Below the pieces are notes generated by a model that saw only the letters and a program-made list of their open reading frames with translations, had not been told where the DNA came from and ran no database searches. Source: Paenibacillus sp. Root444D2 (GTDB lineage Bacteria; Bacillota; Bacilli; Paenibacillales; NBRC-103111). From it: a stretch of DNA of 64,000 nucleotides. Location: NCBI RefSeq assembly GCF_001426375.1, contig NZ_LMEO01000007.1, positions 1 through 64,000 on the forward strand, read 5' to 3'. Position numbers and translations under genes: made by a program. How positions within the stretch are numbered: the stretch's first letter is position 1; the number at the start of each line of letters is the position of its first letter. Shown piece after piece: positions 50,880 through 59,693 of this stretch.

Positions 50880-52259
50880 ATGTTTATTGAGATTGTAGCG
50901 ATTGTGTTATCCTTAGGCCTGCTGATGTTTTTTGCTTACAGAGGCTATCCGGTCATCGTGTTTGCACCTATTTTCACCTTGCTGGCTGTATTGATATCGG
51001 GAATTGCTTTAATGCCGAGCTATACAGAAGTGTATATGGTGAACGCAGCAAATTATGTGAAAAACTTTTTCCCGATTTTCCTATTGGGAGCTGTGTTCGG
51101 TAAAGTGATGGAATTGAACGGTGCGGCATCCTCCATTGCGCAATCGCTAGTGAAGGCATTGGGCTCCAAAAGGGCGATGCTTTCCGTTGTTCTTGCTTGC
51201 GGTATCTTAACGTACGGCGGTGTTTCTTTATTTGTGGTAGCGTTTGCAGTGTACCCTTTCGCTGTTTCGATCTTCCGTGAAGCGAATATTCCAAAGAGAT
51301 TGATTCCCGGTACGATTGCTTTGGGAGCGTTTACGTTTACGATGGATGCGCTGCCAGGAACACCTCAAATTCAAAATATTATTCCTACAACTTATTTCGG
51401 AACGGATTCTTATGCGGCTCCAATCCTTGGTATTATCGGCGGTCTTATCGTATTTGGCTTAGGGCTGTTCTGGTTGGAACGCAGACGCAAACAAGCGGAA
51501 GCTGCTGGTGAAGGCTATGGTTTAGGACATAAGAACGAGCCTGAAGGGCTAGACAATCAGAAATATCCAAATCTCTGGGTGTCAATCATCCCATTGGTGC
51601 TGGTCCTGCTATTTAACTATTTGCTGAGCAGAGGTTTCTTAACGGTAAACAACTGGTATTCAGCTGAGCTTTTGAAAACGTTTAATATTGCCAACGTAAA
51701 AACGGTATCGTCCTCATGGGCATTGATCGTGGCCTTGCTCATCGGTATTCTGTCTGCGATCTGTATTAATGCACGCGTTGTTCAAAGTAAATTAGCAGCG
51801 GGTTTGACGGCTGCAGCTATGGGAGCGCTGCTTGCTATTTTTAACACAGCATCTGAGGTAGGCTTCGGTAATGTTGTCAAAACCCTCCCAGGATTCAAAG
51901 CTATTCAAGGTTGGATTCTAGGCTTAAGTTCTCATCCGCTTATCTCGGAAGCCATTTCTGTCAATATATTGGCCGGTGTTACAGGCTCCGCATCAGGAGG
52001 GCTATCCATCGCCTTGGAAGTCATGGGTAAGCAATATTTGGCCGCAGCAACTACAGCAGGGATTAGCCCGGAATTGCTACACCGAATTGCTTCGATGGCA
52101 TCAGGCGGTATGGATACGCTCCCACATAATGGTGCAGTCATCACACTCCTTGCCATTACAGGACTCACACATCGACAATCGTACAAGGATATTTTCGCAA
52201 TTACGGTTATCAAAACAGTAACGGTTCTCGTGCTCGCGATCATTTTATCGATTTTTTAA
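50880..52259 (+). CDS. GntP-family organic acid permease
   Basis: A 459-residue membrane protein with about 12-14 hydrophobic segments. The stretches LSKGLL-like start, AVFGKVMELNGAASSIAQSLVKALGSKRAML and SGGMDTLPHNGAVITLLAITGLTH are typical of the gluconate/hydroxy-acid permease family. It heads an operon with 3-hydroxybutyrate dehydrogenase and CoA-transferase genes. In Bacillus a similar gene (yxjC) sits beside the scoA-scoB genes. 3-Hydroxybutyrate or acetoacetate is therefore a more likely substrate than gluconate. Confidence 0.88.
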   Translation: MFIEIVAIVLSLGLLMFFAYRGYPVIVFAPIFTLLAVLISGIALMPSYTEVYMVNAANYVKNFFPIFLLGAVFGKVMELNGAASSIAQSLVKALGSKRAMLSVVLACGILTYGGVSLFVVAFAVYPFAVSIFREANIPKRLIPGTIALGAFTFTMDALPGTPQIQNIIPTTYFGTDSYAAPILGIIGGLIVFGLGLFWLERRRKQAEAAGEGYGLGHKNEPEGLDNQKYPNLWVSIIPLVLVLLFNYLLSRGFLTVNNWYSAELLKTFNIANVKTVSSSWALIVALLIGILSAICINARVVQSKLAAGLTAAAMGALLAIFNTASEVGFGNVVKTLPGFKAIQGWILGLSSHPLISEAISVNILAGVTGSASGGLSIALEVMGKQYLAAATTAGISPELLHRIASMASGGMDTLPHNGAVITLLAITGLTHRQSYKDIFAITVIKTVTVLVLAIILSIF

Positions 52260-52281
52260 GTTCAAGATGGAGGTATGCGCA

Positions 52282-53067
52282 ATGGTTAGGTTCTTGGAAA
52301 ATAAAGTTGCCTTGATAACAGGGGCTGCAAGCGGTATTGGTCTTGAAATCGCTCGAACTTATGCTCGAGAAGGAGCCAAGGTGGTCATTTCCGACATCAA
52401 TGGTGAGCAAGCGAATCTGGCAGCGGAGCAGTTGCAGGAAGAAGGCTTTGAAGCTATAGGGGTTAAATGTGATGTAACGCAGGAGAAGCAATTTGTCGAA
52501 GTTATTGAAACCGCAGTTCAAACCTATAAACGGCTGGACATTCTTGTCAATAACGCAGGACTGCAGCATGTTGCACCTATTGAGGATTTCCCTGTAGAAA
52601 AGTTTGAATTCATGCTAAAGGTGATGCTGACAGGTGCTTTTATCGGAATTAAACATGCTTTCCCGATCATGAAGGAACAAGGCTTTGGTCGGATCATTAA
52701 TATGGCTTCGATCAACGGAGTGATTGGATTTGCAGGCAAAGCTGCCTATAACAGCGCAAAGCACGGGTTGATTGGCTTAACGAAGGTAGCGGCACTGGAA
52801 GGTGCTGCTCATGGCATTACGGTGAACGCGCTGTGTCCGGGATATGTAGATACACCTCTTGTTAGAGGACAGCTGCAGGACTTGGCGAAAACGCGCAATG
52901 TTCCTTTGGAAAGTGTCCTTGAAGAAGTTATTTACCCTTTGGTTCCACAAAGACGCCTCTTAGCGGTAGAGGAAATTGCTGACTATGCGATGTTAATTGC
53001 AAGCGATAAATTACGAGGGGTTACGGGAGCGTCACTATTAATCGACGGTGGTTACACGGCCCAGTAG
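52282..53067 (+). CDS. 3-Hydroxybutyrate dehydrogenase (SDR)
   Basis: A 261-residue [15 protein letters not shown] (residues 13-24) binds [18 protein letters not shown] is a segment characteristic of 3-hydroxybutyrate dehydrogenases, the catalytic Ser is in [10 protein letters not shown], and YNSAKHG holds the Tyr-Lys pair. [20 protein letters not shown] and the terminal [13 protein letters not shown] complete the match. It oxidises (R)-3-hydroxybutyrate to acetoacetate. ATG at 52,282 follows GGAGG; an upstream ATG at 52,267 overlaps that site. The next genes activate and cleave acetoacetate. Confidence 0.92.
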   Translation: MVRFLENKVALITGAASGIGLEIARTYAREGAKVVISDINGEQANLAAEQLQEEGFEAIGVKCDVTQEKQFVEVIETAVQTYKRLDILVNNAGLQHVAPIEDFPVEKFEFMLKVMLTGAFIGIKHAFPIMKEQGFGRIINMASINGVIGFAGKAAYNSAKHGLIGLTKVAALEGAAHGITVNALCPGYVDTPLVRGQLQDLAKTRNVPLESVLEEVIYPLVPQRRLLAVEEIADYAMLIASDKLRGVTGASLLIDGGYTAQ

Positions 53068-53108
53068 AGATAAATAAACCTAGGGATAGGAATAGGAGAT
53101 GGATCATC

Positions 53109-53816
53109 ATGAATAAAATATGTTCTTCCATAGAGGAAACTATAGCGGATATTCGTGACGGAGCCACGTTGATTGTTGGCGGTTTCGGGCTTTGCGGGAT
53201 TCCAGAGAATTTAATTGCAGCGCTTAAAGCGCAAGGGACCAAAGATTTGTGCGTAGTTAGCAATAATTGCGGGGTTGATGATTGCGGCCTTGGACAGCTG
53301 CTGGCTAACAAACAAATCAAGAAAATGATTTCCTCCTACGTGGGAGAAAACAAAACATTTGAGCAGCAGTTCTTAAGCGGGGAGCTTGAAGTGGAGCTGG
53401 TCCCTCAAGGAACGCTTGCCGAACGAATTCGTGCTGGCGGAGCCGGTATTCCAGGGTTTTATACAGCTTCGGGCGTAGGCACTTTAGTTGCAGAAGGCAA
53501 AGAGCACAAAACATTTGAAGGACGCACCTATTTGTTGGAAAAAGGGATTGTTGGTGATTTTGCCTTGGTCAAAGCTTGGAAAGCAGACCCGATGGGCAAT
53601 CTAATTTTCCGCAAAACCTCGCGCAACTTTAATCCGCTGGCAGCAGCAGCAGGGAAAGTGACGATCGTTGAGGTGGAAGAAATTGTGCCGGTAGGTGAGC
53701 TGAACCCGGACGATACTCATACGCCAGGTATTTATGTGCAGCGGATTGTGAAGGGTGCGTCCTATGAAAAACGGATTGAGCGTCTCACCGTTCGAAGTAA
53801 GGAGGTATCGGTATGA
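53109..53816 (+). CDS. scoA: Succinyl-CoA:3-ketoacid CoA-transferase, subunit A
   Basis: A 235-residue family-I CoA-transferase alpha subunit. [25 protein letters not shown] is the N-terminal signature with the CoA-binding glycine-rich loop. [20 protein letters not shown] and [25 protein letters not shown] are typical. With subunit B it moves CoA from succinyl-CoA to acetoacetate. ATAGGAGATGG lies before the ATG. It overlaps scoB by 4 bases (ATGA), consistent with a 1:1 complex. Confidence 0.95.
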   Translation: MNKICSSIEETIADIRDGATLIVGGFGLCGIPENLIAALKAQGTKDLCVVSNNCGVDDCGLGQLLANKQIKKMISSYVGENKTFEQQFLSGELEVELVPQGTLAERIRAGGAGIPGFYTASGVGTLVAEGKEHKTFEGRTYLLEKGIVGDFALVKAWKADPMGNLIFRKTSRNFNPLAAAAGKVTIVEVEEIVPVGELNPDDTHTPGIYVQRIVKGASYEKRIERLTVRSKEVSV

Positions 53817-54493
53817 AAAACGACCGTTTAACGATTATTAAGTGTGCCGTTGAGGAAATTAAAGAGGGCATGTACGTCAATTTAGGCATTGGCCTGCCTA
53901 CGCTAGTCGCCAATTATATTCCTCCGGAAATGACGGTTATGCTGCAATCGGAAAATGGGCTTCTGGGCATCGGTGCCTACCCCTACGTAGGAGAAGAAGA
54001 TCCGGATTTAATTAATGCAGGCAAAGAAACGGTAACCGCTGTAGCGGGCGCTTCTTTTTTTGACAGCGCAGAATCGTTCGCTATGATCCGAGGCGGTCAT
54101 ATTGACTTGGCCATTCTGGGCGGTATGGAGGTAGCGGAGAATGGCGACCTTGCCAACTGGATGATTCCCGGAAAAATGGTAAAAGGGATGGGCGGCGCGA
54201 TGGATTTGGTCAACGGCGCCAAACGGATCATTGTCATCATGGAACATGTGAATAAAGCAGGTGAGTCGAAAGTTAAAAAGGCATGCACCCTGCCATTGAC
54301 AGGTAAAGGCGTAGTGAATCGTCTGATTACGGATTTAGCCGTCTTTGATTTTACGGATGAGGGCATGGTGCTATCGGACATACAGCCAGGTGTAACGATG
54401 GAAGAGGTTCTCGCCAACACAGAGGCGCGTTTTACCATTAGTCCTCTTCTTCAAAATGAACCTCAGATGAGCAAAGGAGATCGTTATGAGTAG
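53813..54493 (+). CDS. scoB: Succinyl-CoA:3-ketoacid CoA-transferase, subunit B
   Basis: A 226-residue beta subunit. [17 protein letters not shown] and [12 protein letters not shown] carry the family signature; Glu47 in SENG is the active-site residue that forms the CoA thioester. [19 protein letters not shown] is also typical. It overlaps scoA by 4 and the thiolase gene by 8 bases, so translation of all three is coupled. Confidence 0.95.
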   Translation: MKNDRLTIIKCAVEEIKEGMYVNLGIGLPTLVANYIPPEMTVMLQSENGLLGIGAYPYVGEEDPDLINAGKETVTAVAGASFFDSAESFAMIRGGHIDLAILGGMEVAENGDLANWMIPGKMVKGMGGAMDLVNGAKRIIVIMEHVNKAGESKVKKACTLPLTGKGVVNRLITDLAVFDFTDEGMVLSDIQPGVTMEEVLANTEARFTISPLLQNEPQMSKGDRYE

Positions 54494-55670
54494 AGAAGTC
54501 GTCATCGTTAGCGCAGTTCGTACAGCCGTTGGCAGCTTTCAAGGAGCATTGGCGGACATATCCGCTCCGCAGCTAGGCAGTACGGTTATCCAAGAGGCTC
54601 TGAAGAGAGCTAATCTGGCTGACAGCCAAGTAGACGAAGTCATCATGGGTAATGTGCTTCAGGCTGGACTGGGGCAAAATCCGGCCCGGCAAGCTTGGCT
54701 CAAGGCGGGGTATTCGCAATTCGTTCCAGCGATGACGATTAACAAGGTATGCGGTTCGGGCCTGAAGTCCGTCATGCTGGCGGCACAGTCCGTGAGCCTC
54801 GGAGATGCGGATATCGTGGTGGCAGGCGGTATGGAAAATATGACGCAGGCGCCTTATCTGCTGCCCGGGGCTCGTTCGGGCCTGCGGCTTGGTGACAGCG
54901 CTATGGTCGATTCGATGATTCGGGATGGACTATGGTGCGCGATGTGCGACATCCATATGGGCATCACGGCTGAGAATATAGCGGAGCATCATCGTGTAAC
55001 ACGTGCCGAACAGGATGAGTTTGCTGCGTGGAGCCAGCTGAAGGCGGAGCAGGCGATTGCATCCGGCAGATTCAAGGATGAGATCGTGCCTGTTGCCATC
55101 CCGCAAAGAAAAGGCGATCCAGTGTTATTCGCGCAGGATGAGTTTCCTCGTGCGGGTACAACAGCTGAAGTGCTGGGCAAGCTCCGTCCTGCTTTCAAAA
55201 AAGAGGGAACGGTTACGGCTGGCAACGCTTCTGGCATTAATGACGGAGCCGCTGCGCTTGTTGTTATGTCCGCGGATAAGGCTAAGGAGCTTGGGCTTAA
55301 GCCCTTAGCTCGCATCAAAGGCTATGCGAACACTGCCTTAGATCCATCTATGATGGGAATGGGGCCCGTTGATGCTGTTCGTAAATTGCTCCGTAAAACG
55401 GAGGTTCGACTCGATAGCGTTGATTTATTCGAGCTGAATGAGGCTTTTGCTTCGCAGTCTTTAGCTGTTGGACGCGAGCTGGGTGTTTCAGCAGAGAAAT
55501 TAAATGTCAATGGAGGATCGATTGCCATTGGACACCCGATTGGTGCAAGCGGAGCCCGCATTCTGGTTACGCTGCTGCATGAGCTGGAGAAGAGAGGTGG
55601 CAAGCTGGGGGTAGCTGCTTTATGTATTGGCGGCGGACAAGGCGTAGCGATGTTGGTGGAGCGAGTATAA
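54486..55670 (+). CDS. Acetyl-CoA acetyltransferase (thiolase)
   Basis: A 394-residue thiolase of standard length. Active-site Cys89 lies in [11 protein letters not shown], His350 in [15 protein letters not shown] and Cys380 in LCIGGGQG. It splits acetoacetyl-CoA into two acetyl-CoA, the last step of the pathway encoded by this operon (permease, dehydrogenase, CoA-transferase, thiolase). GCAAAGGAG precedes the ATG. A hairpin follows the gene directly. Confidence 0.94.
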   Translation: MSREVVIVSAVRTAVGSFQGALADISAPQLGSTVIQEALKRANLADSQVDEVIMGNVLQAGLGQNPARQAWLKAGYSQFVPAMTINKVCGSGLKSVMLAAQSVSLGDADIVVAGGMENMTQAPYLLPGARSGLRLGDSAMVDSMIRDGLWCAMCDIHMGITAENIAEHHRVTRAEQDEFAAWSQLKAEQAIASGRFKDEIVPVAIPQRKGDPVLFAQDEFPRAGTTAEVLGKLRPAFKKEGTVTAGNASGINDGAAALVVMSADKAKELGLKPLARIKGYANTALDPSMMGMGPVDAVRKLLRKTEVRLDSVDLFELNEAFASQSLAVGRELGVSAEKLNVNGGSIAIGHPIGASGARILVTLLHELEKRGGKLGVAALCIGGGQGVAMLVERV

Positions 55671-55682
55671 ATGGAAGAAGCA

Positions 55683-55717
55683 AAAGAGCAAGCCGCAGAT
55701 CCTACGGCTTGCTCTTG
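55683..55717. terminator. Bidirectional terminator between the convergent operons
   Basis: AAGAGCAAGCCG (55,684-55,695) pairs perfectly with CGGCTTGCTCTT (55,705-55,716). The minus strand is followed by TTTTGCTTC, so it serves the FAH gene best; the plus-strand T-run is poor. Confidence 0.7.
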
Positions 55718-55761
55718 ATGTATAGATGAGTTTTTGGATTCCGTTTAAAAACGAAAGCTAG

Positions 55762-56661
55762 TTACTCACTAACCATGCGATTAGTCAGACTACCTAATTT
55801 TTCTATTGAAATCGTCACGACATCGCCGTCTTTTAAGTATACGCGCTTATCAACTGGATCACCGAGCACTACACCTTCCGGTGTACCCGTTAGAATGATA
55901 TCCCCCGGATACAACGTCATATGCTGAGAAATATAGCTGACAATTTCGTCACAGTGGAAAATCATATCCGCCGTGTTCGAGTTTTGACGCACTTTGCCGT
56001 TGACCGTGGTGCTGATCTTGAGGTCATTCGGATTGCCGACTTCATCGGCGGTCACCAGATAAGGGCCGAGCGGGCTGAAGTCATCACACGATTTGCCCAG
56101 TAGCCACTGCGGAGTTCGCATCTGCAAATCACGCGCAGAAAGGTCATTCACGCAGCAGTACCCGTACACGTGCTCCAAGGCTTCTTCCTTGGGCACATAT
56201 TTGGCCTGTTTACCAATCACGATGACTAGCTCAGCTTCGTAATCGACTTCCTTGGTTACACGAGGTAGTGCAATGTCATGCCCGTGTCCGGTAAGCGTAT
56301 TATTAAATTTGTTGAAGAGAATCGGGTATTGCGGGATAGCAGCATTCGTTTCTTCGGCATGCTTGCGATAGTTCAGACCAACGCAAATGATTTTGTTAGG
56401 ATGCGTAACGCAAGGGCCGTAAATCATTGTCTCTTCGCTGTGCAGCAAGGAGGCACGGTCTTCGTGCTCTAGAACAAGATTAACGAGGTTAAGTAATGCA
56501 TCGGTAGCGGCTACCCCGCCATTAATGGCTTCGTGAATAGTGGCAGGGACTGTGAATGCTGGCGTCAGCTGCTTGACAGCTTGAACGACATCCAGCACGC
56601 CAAATTCGGTTTGGACGCCCAGGGTCAACGTATCATTTTTCCTGAAAGTAAGCAGTTTCAT
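55762..56661 (-). CDS. Fumarylacetoacetate hydrolase-family enzyme
   Basis: A 299-residue FAH-family protein. NKIICVGLNYRKHAEET, DYEAELVIVIGKQAKYVP (with the metal-binding Glu pair) and PGDIILTGTPEGV are the family landmarks. Members hydrolyse or decarboxylate diketo acids. Together with the SDR upstream this resembles 2,4-diketo-3-deoxy-L-fuconate hydrolase in oxidative deoxy-sugar degradation. CAGGAGG precedes the ATG on the minus strand. It is separated from the SDR by 110 bases that contain a short tandem repeat. Family certain; substrate inferred. Confidence 0.88.
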   Translation of the reverse strand: MKLLTFRKNDTLTLGVQTEFGVLDVVQAVKQLTPAFTVPATIHEAINGGVAATDALLNLVNLVLEHEDRASLLHSEETMIYGPCVTHPNKIICVGLNYRKHAEETNAAIPQYPILFNKFNNTLTGHGHDIALPRVTKEVDYEAELVIVIGKQAKYVPKEEALEHVYGYCCVNDLSARDLQMRTPQWLLGKSCDDFSPLGPYLVTADEVGNPNDLKISTTVNGKVRQNSNTADMIFHCDEIVSYISQHMTLYPGDIILTGTPEGVVLGDPVDKRVYLKDGDVVTISIEKLGSLTNRMVSE

Positions 56662-56683
56662 TAGTAATACCTCCTGAATGAAT

Positions 56684-56752
56684 GTATGAGTGAATGATTA
56701 AATGAATAAATGAATAAATGAATAAATGAATAAATGAATAAATGAATAAATG
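56684..56752. repeat. Octanucleotide tandem repeat, TAAATGAA units
   Basis: Positions 56,699-56,752 hold almost seven perfect copies of TAAATGAA; positions 56,680-56,698 hold degenerate units. It lies between the SDR and FAH genes, 20-90 bases upstream of the FAH start codon. Eight is not a multiple of three, but the tract is non-coding, so slippage would change the spacing in the leader rather than a reading frame. Confidence 0.9.
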
Positions 56753-56771
56753 CAGAATACGGGCCGTCTAC

Positions 56772-57545
56772 TTAAGCGTTCTTGCCGAAAGTCACGCCTC
56801 CGTCAATATATAACGGTGAACCCATCATGAATTTGGAATCGTCTGAAGCGAGGAACAATGCTGCTAGCGCAACGTCCTCCGGACGGCCCATTTCGTTGCT
56901 TAACTGCCTGGATTTCAAAGAGGCGATGGCTGCTTCAGGATCGTCGTAGGAAGTGCGGAGATAGTTTTCTACGAATGGTGTTAAAATGGTACCCGGCAGC
57001 AGCGCATTCACCCGGATGCCATAGGCGGCATAATCCACCTGCATGGATTTGGTCAATGCGAGGACAGCGCCTTTGGTTGCTGCGTAAGATGCTCGGCGGG
57101 CCAGACCTATTTCAGCAATACAGGAAGACATGTTAATAATAGAACCGGATTTGCGCTCCATCATATGTGGTACGACATACTTTGAAGGTAAGAATACACC
57201 TTTGACATTAACGCTCATGATGCGGTCCCAGGCGTCAGGTTCTAGCTCATGAAGCGCGCCTACGCCGCTAATTCCGGCATTGTTGAAAAGCACGTCAATA
57301 CGGCCATGTTCCTGTATGATTTGCTCTACCATCTGACTGACGGAGTCTGCTTGAGTAACGTCCGCTTGTATGTATTTAGCAGCTCCGCCAGCCCCGATAA
57401 TTTCATCCGCAGTCTCTTTCCCTTTGACGACATCGAGATCGTTCACGATGACTTGCGCACCCTCTTGTCCAAATAAGAGAGCGGTACTTTTGCCGATTCC
57501 TGATCCTGCACCTGTGATGAGAATGACTTTGTCTTGTAATCGCAT
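56772..57545 (-). CDS. Short-chain dehydrogenase, 2-keto-3-deoxy-fuconate dehydrogenase-like
   Basis: A 257-residue SDR with TGAGSGIGKSTA (residues 11-22), NNAGISGVG, the catalytic Ser in NMSSCIAEIG and the Tyr-Lys pair in YAATKGA. ALLPGTILTPFVENYLR followed by SRQLSNEMGRPEDVA resembles dehydrogenases of 2-keto-3-deoxy sugar acids. AAAGGAG lies before the ATG. It begins 14 bases after the IclR gene ends and precedes the FAH gene, which would act on its diketo product. Substrate is inferred from this pairing. Confidence 0.85.
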   Translation of the reverse strand: MRLQDKVILITGAGSGIGKSTALLFGQEGAQVIVNDLDVVKGKETADEIIGAGGAAKYIQADVTQADSVSQMVEQIIQEHGRIDVLFNNAGISGVGALHELEPDAWDRIMSVNVKGVFLPSKYVVPHMMERKSGSIINMSSCIAEIGLARRASYAATKGAVLALTKSMQVDYAAYGIRVNALLPGTILTPFVENYLRTSYDDPEAAIASLKSRQLSNEMGRPEDVALAALFLASDDSKFMMGSPLYIDGGVTFGKNA

Positions 57546-57559
57546 GTGAAATCTCCTTT

Positions 57560-58309
57560 TTATTCGGATAGTTTATGAGCGAGCTTACAAATTTCTTCTA
57601 TACATGACTGCTTCTTCTGCTCCCATTGAGGCAGCATCATGGAGCAGCTGACAGCAGCAATGACCTGGCCTTGGGCATTACGGATCGGAGCCGCCGCGCA
57701 GCTAAATCCAAGCACGGCTTCCTCCAAGTCTAGTGCATAACCTTGTTGCCGGATTTGCTCTAAACTTTGCTTTAATGCTTGTAAAGAGGTAATGGAATGA
57801 ACCGTTAAACGTGGAAATGGTTCTTGGTCAGAACGATAAAGCAAATCAATTTCCTCATCGCTCAGATCAGCCAGTATGACCTTACCGAGTGCGGTGGCAT
57901 GTGCAGGCAACCGCATGCCTGGTTCAGAAGCGAGCCTAACAGGCGTAAGCGCTTCCTCTTTAGCGGTATAGAGGACTTCCTTGCCATCTAATTTGGCAAG
58001 TTGGAAAGATTCGCCCAGCTTCAGCTTGGATAGGGCTGCTTCCTTATGGAAGGACTCATTCAAGTCTCGCTGCTGCATGGAGGCATGGCCGAAACGAGAC
58101 AACTCTCTTCCTAGCCGGTAGGTTTCTCCGGTCTCCTTTTCGATCCATCCCAAGTTCTCCATGGTTAATAACAACGAGTACATCGAACTTTTGTTAATGG
58201 CGAGCGTTCGAGACAAGTCGATGAGCTTCAACTCACCTGGATGCAGAGAGATTTCTTTAAGGATCAGGTGTGCACGTTCGATAGCCGGAACGCGGTATTT
58301 ATCATCCAA
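57560..58309 (-). CDS. IclR-family transcriptional regulator
   Basis: A 249-residue regulator. Residues 5-70 form the winged helix (AIERAHLILKEISLHPGELKLIDLSRTLAINKSSMYSLLLTMENLGWIEKE has the IclR layout), followed by the GAF-like effector domain (MRLPAHATALGKVILADLSDEE; GYALDLEEAVLGFSCAAAPI). The TTG at 58,309 is chosen because AAGGAGG lies 8 bases before it on the minus strand; a longer frame to 58,405 lacks such a site. As first gene of the IclR-SDR-FAH operon it probably controls its own expression in response to a sugar-acid intermediate. Confidence 0.9.
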   Translation of the reverse strand: MDDKYRVPAIERAHLILKEISLHPGELKLIDLSRTLAINKSSMYSLLLTMENLGWIEKETGETYRLGRELSRFGHASMQQRDLNESFHKEAALSKLKLGESFQLAKLDGKEVLYTAKEEALTPVRLASEPGMRLPAHATALGKVILADLSDEEIDLLYRSDQEPFPRLTVHSITSLQALKQSLEQIRQQGYALDLEEAVLGFSCAAAPIRNAQGQVIAAVSCSMMLPQWEQKKQSCIEEICKLAHKLSE

Positions 58310-58421
58310 GTAAGGGCCTCCTTGTTCGCAAAGCGATCGTTCAAATACATTGCATTTCCGTTTTGTGGTTTTGTATATAAAACCAAGTTTATGTGATAGA
58401 ACCATTTTATCATATCATCGT

Positions 58422-58463
58422 CAAAAAAACGAGAACCCCCCGTGAGGAATTCTCGTTTTTTTC
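58422..58463. terminator. Bidirectional terminator upstream of the iclR-type gene
   Basis: AAAAAAACGAGAA (about 58,423-58,435) pairs with TTCTCGTTTTTTT (58,449-58,461) around a C-rich loop. It separates the iclR promoter (58,310-58,421) from the palindrome array beyond. Confidence 0.8.
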
Positions 58464-58610
58464 AGTTGATCCTGGATATGCGCTGCAGAGCCGCAAGGCG
58501 GCGGTCAAATTTTGCTTAGCATCAACCTCGACAAACACGCTTGTCCATATAGGACGACGGAGTCGTTTATCCTTGGTAGAAAGGGGAGATGAGGTTACCT
58601 GCACTTGCAT

Positions 58611-58792
58611 GTTGTACAACGTACAACAATTTCCTTCATTTCTTCCCGCCAAGCTGGAGATGTTGTATCTTGTACAACAATTTAGGAGGATTTTATGCTA
58701 AACGGCTATTTATAGGCAGAATTGTTGTAGGTTCTGCAACATTTGGACAAGATAGCATGGTTTTGCTTGTGTAAAGTTGTAGAAAATACAAC
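58611..58792. promoter_or_regulatory. Array of four GTTGTA-N5-TACAAC palindromes in a gene-free gap
   Basis: Copies lie at 58,611-58,627, 58,662-58,678, 58,724-58,740 (right arm TGCAAC) and 58,776-58,792. All have six-base arms and a five-base spacer of unrelated sequence; starts are 51, 62 and 52 bases apart, close to whole helical turns. The gap 58,464-58,978 has no convincing gene; an AGGAGG at 58,684 leads only to a six-codon frame. The array has the form of a multi-site operator or a partition-type binding cluster. The binding protein is unknown. Confidence 0.7.
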
Positions 58793-58978
58793 ATTGCAAA
58801 TGAACGCCCTAAATGTAGGCTCCATGCAGACTCCAAAGAAGACTCCAATATCTGTTAAACAAACATGTCATCGACGAAGTTACTCTATCTGATTTAGCTA
58901 GCAAGTCACCCTAGGTACGAGAACCGATGCCATGGCACTTATCTGCCACCTAGAATGACTTCTTGGGTTCCATTACAC

Positions 58979-59659
58979 CTATCTGCCACCCGGAATGAAC
59001 TGCTTAATCCACCCGCCGAAACCCTGCGGGTTCCTCGTTTGAATAAGCACGACACCTTCGCCGCGGAATCGGCAGACAACGCCCTCGCCGCTCGTCAAAC
59101 TGGATAACCAGCCTTTGGCCGCTTTTTCAATCGTATACTGCGTATAATCCGGCCAAGCGACGAGATGTCCGTTATCGATGATCACTTCTTGCCCTGGAGC
59201 TAGATTAATGGCATGAATAGCGCCGTAGGAGGAAAGGAAGACGGTGCCTTTTCCGCTAATTTCAACGATGAAAAAGCCCTCGCCTGACATAAAGCCGCTC
59301 ATCAGGTTTTGCATTTTCGTATTCACCTGAATGCCGGATGTTCCAGCAAGAAAGCCGTCTTTTTGCACATACAGCTTGTAGGATCCGTCTAGCTCTACGG
59401 CTTCAATATCGCCAATGACAGTAGGTGCCAGTAAAACCTCGCCAGATCCTCTGGATGGAGTTAATTCTTGGAAGAAGAATTTCTCGCCGCTCAGCATTCG
59501 GCCTAAACCGCGCATGATACCGCCCTCTACAGTTCCCTTGAGTTCGATATTTGGGGACATGGAGACCATAGCTCCAGCTTCCGCCTTAATATTTTCGCCT
59601 GCTTCAAGCTCAACCTTCAACATAGGAAATGCGCCTTTGTATAGAATTTCGTGTTTCAT
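58979..59659 (-). CDS. AIM24/TIGR00266-family protein
   Basis: A 226-residue protein without signal peptide or membrane helices. LKVELEAGENIKAEAGAMVSMSPNIELKGTVEGGIMRGLGRMLSGEKFFFQ is the beginning typical of this family, and DNGHLVAWPDYTQYTI with a late GEGVVCRFRGEGVVLIQTRNP also fits. Members form double-stranded beta-helix trimers; their role is unknown (the yeast relative affects mitochondrial cristae). TGGAGG precedes the ATG. Its neighbour upstream is an MFS transporter, 34 bases away; co-transcription is likely. Confidence 0.9.
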   Translation of the reverse strand: MKHEILYKGAFPMLKVELEAGENIKAEAGAMVSMSPNIELKGTVEGGIMRGLGRMLSGEKFFFQELTPSRGSGEVLLAPTVIGDIEAVELDGSYKLYVQKDGFLAGTSGIQVNTKMQNLMSGFMSGEGFFIVEISGKGTVFLSSYGAIHAINLAPGQEVIIDNGHLVAWPDYTQYTIEKAAKGWLSSLTSGEGVVCRFRGEGVVLIQTRNPQGFGGWIKQFIPGGR

Positions 59660-59693
59660 TGTGATCCTCCAATTTTACAAGTAGTGGTAAGTG

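Noticed and set aside
58589..58774. A 61-residue plus-strand frame over the palindrome array
   Set aside because: Its start has no suitable ribosome binding site (the GGGGAG is only a few bases away), the product has no recognisable features and its cysteine-tyrosine content stems from the repeated GTTGTA/TACAAC arms.
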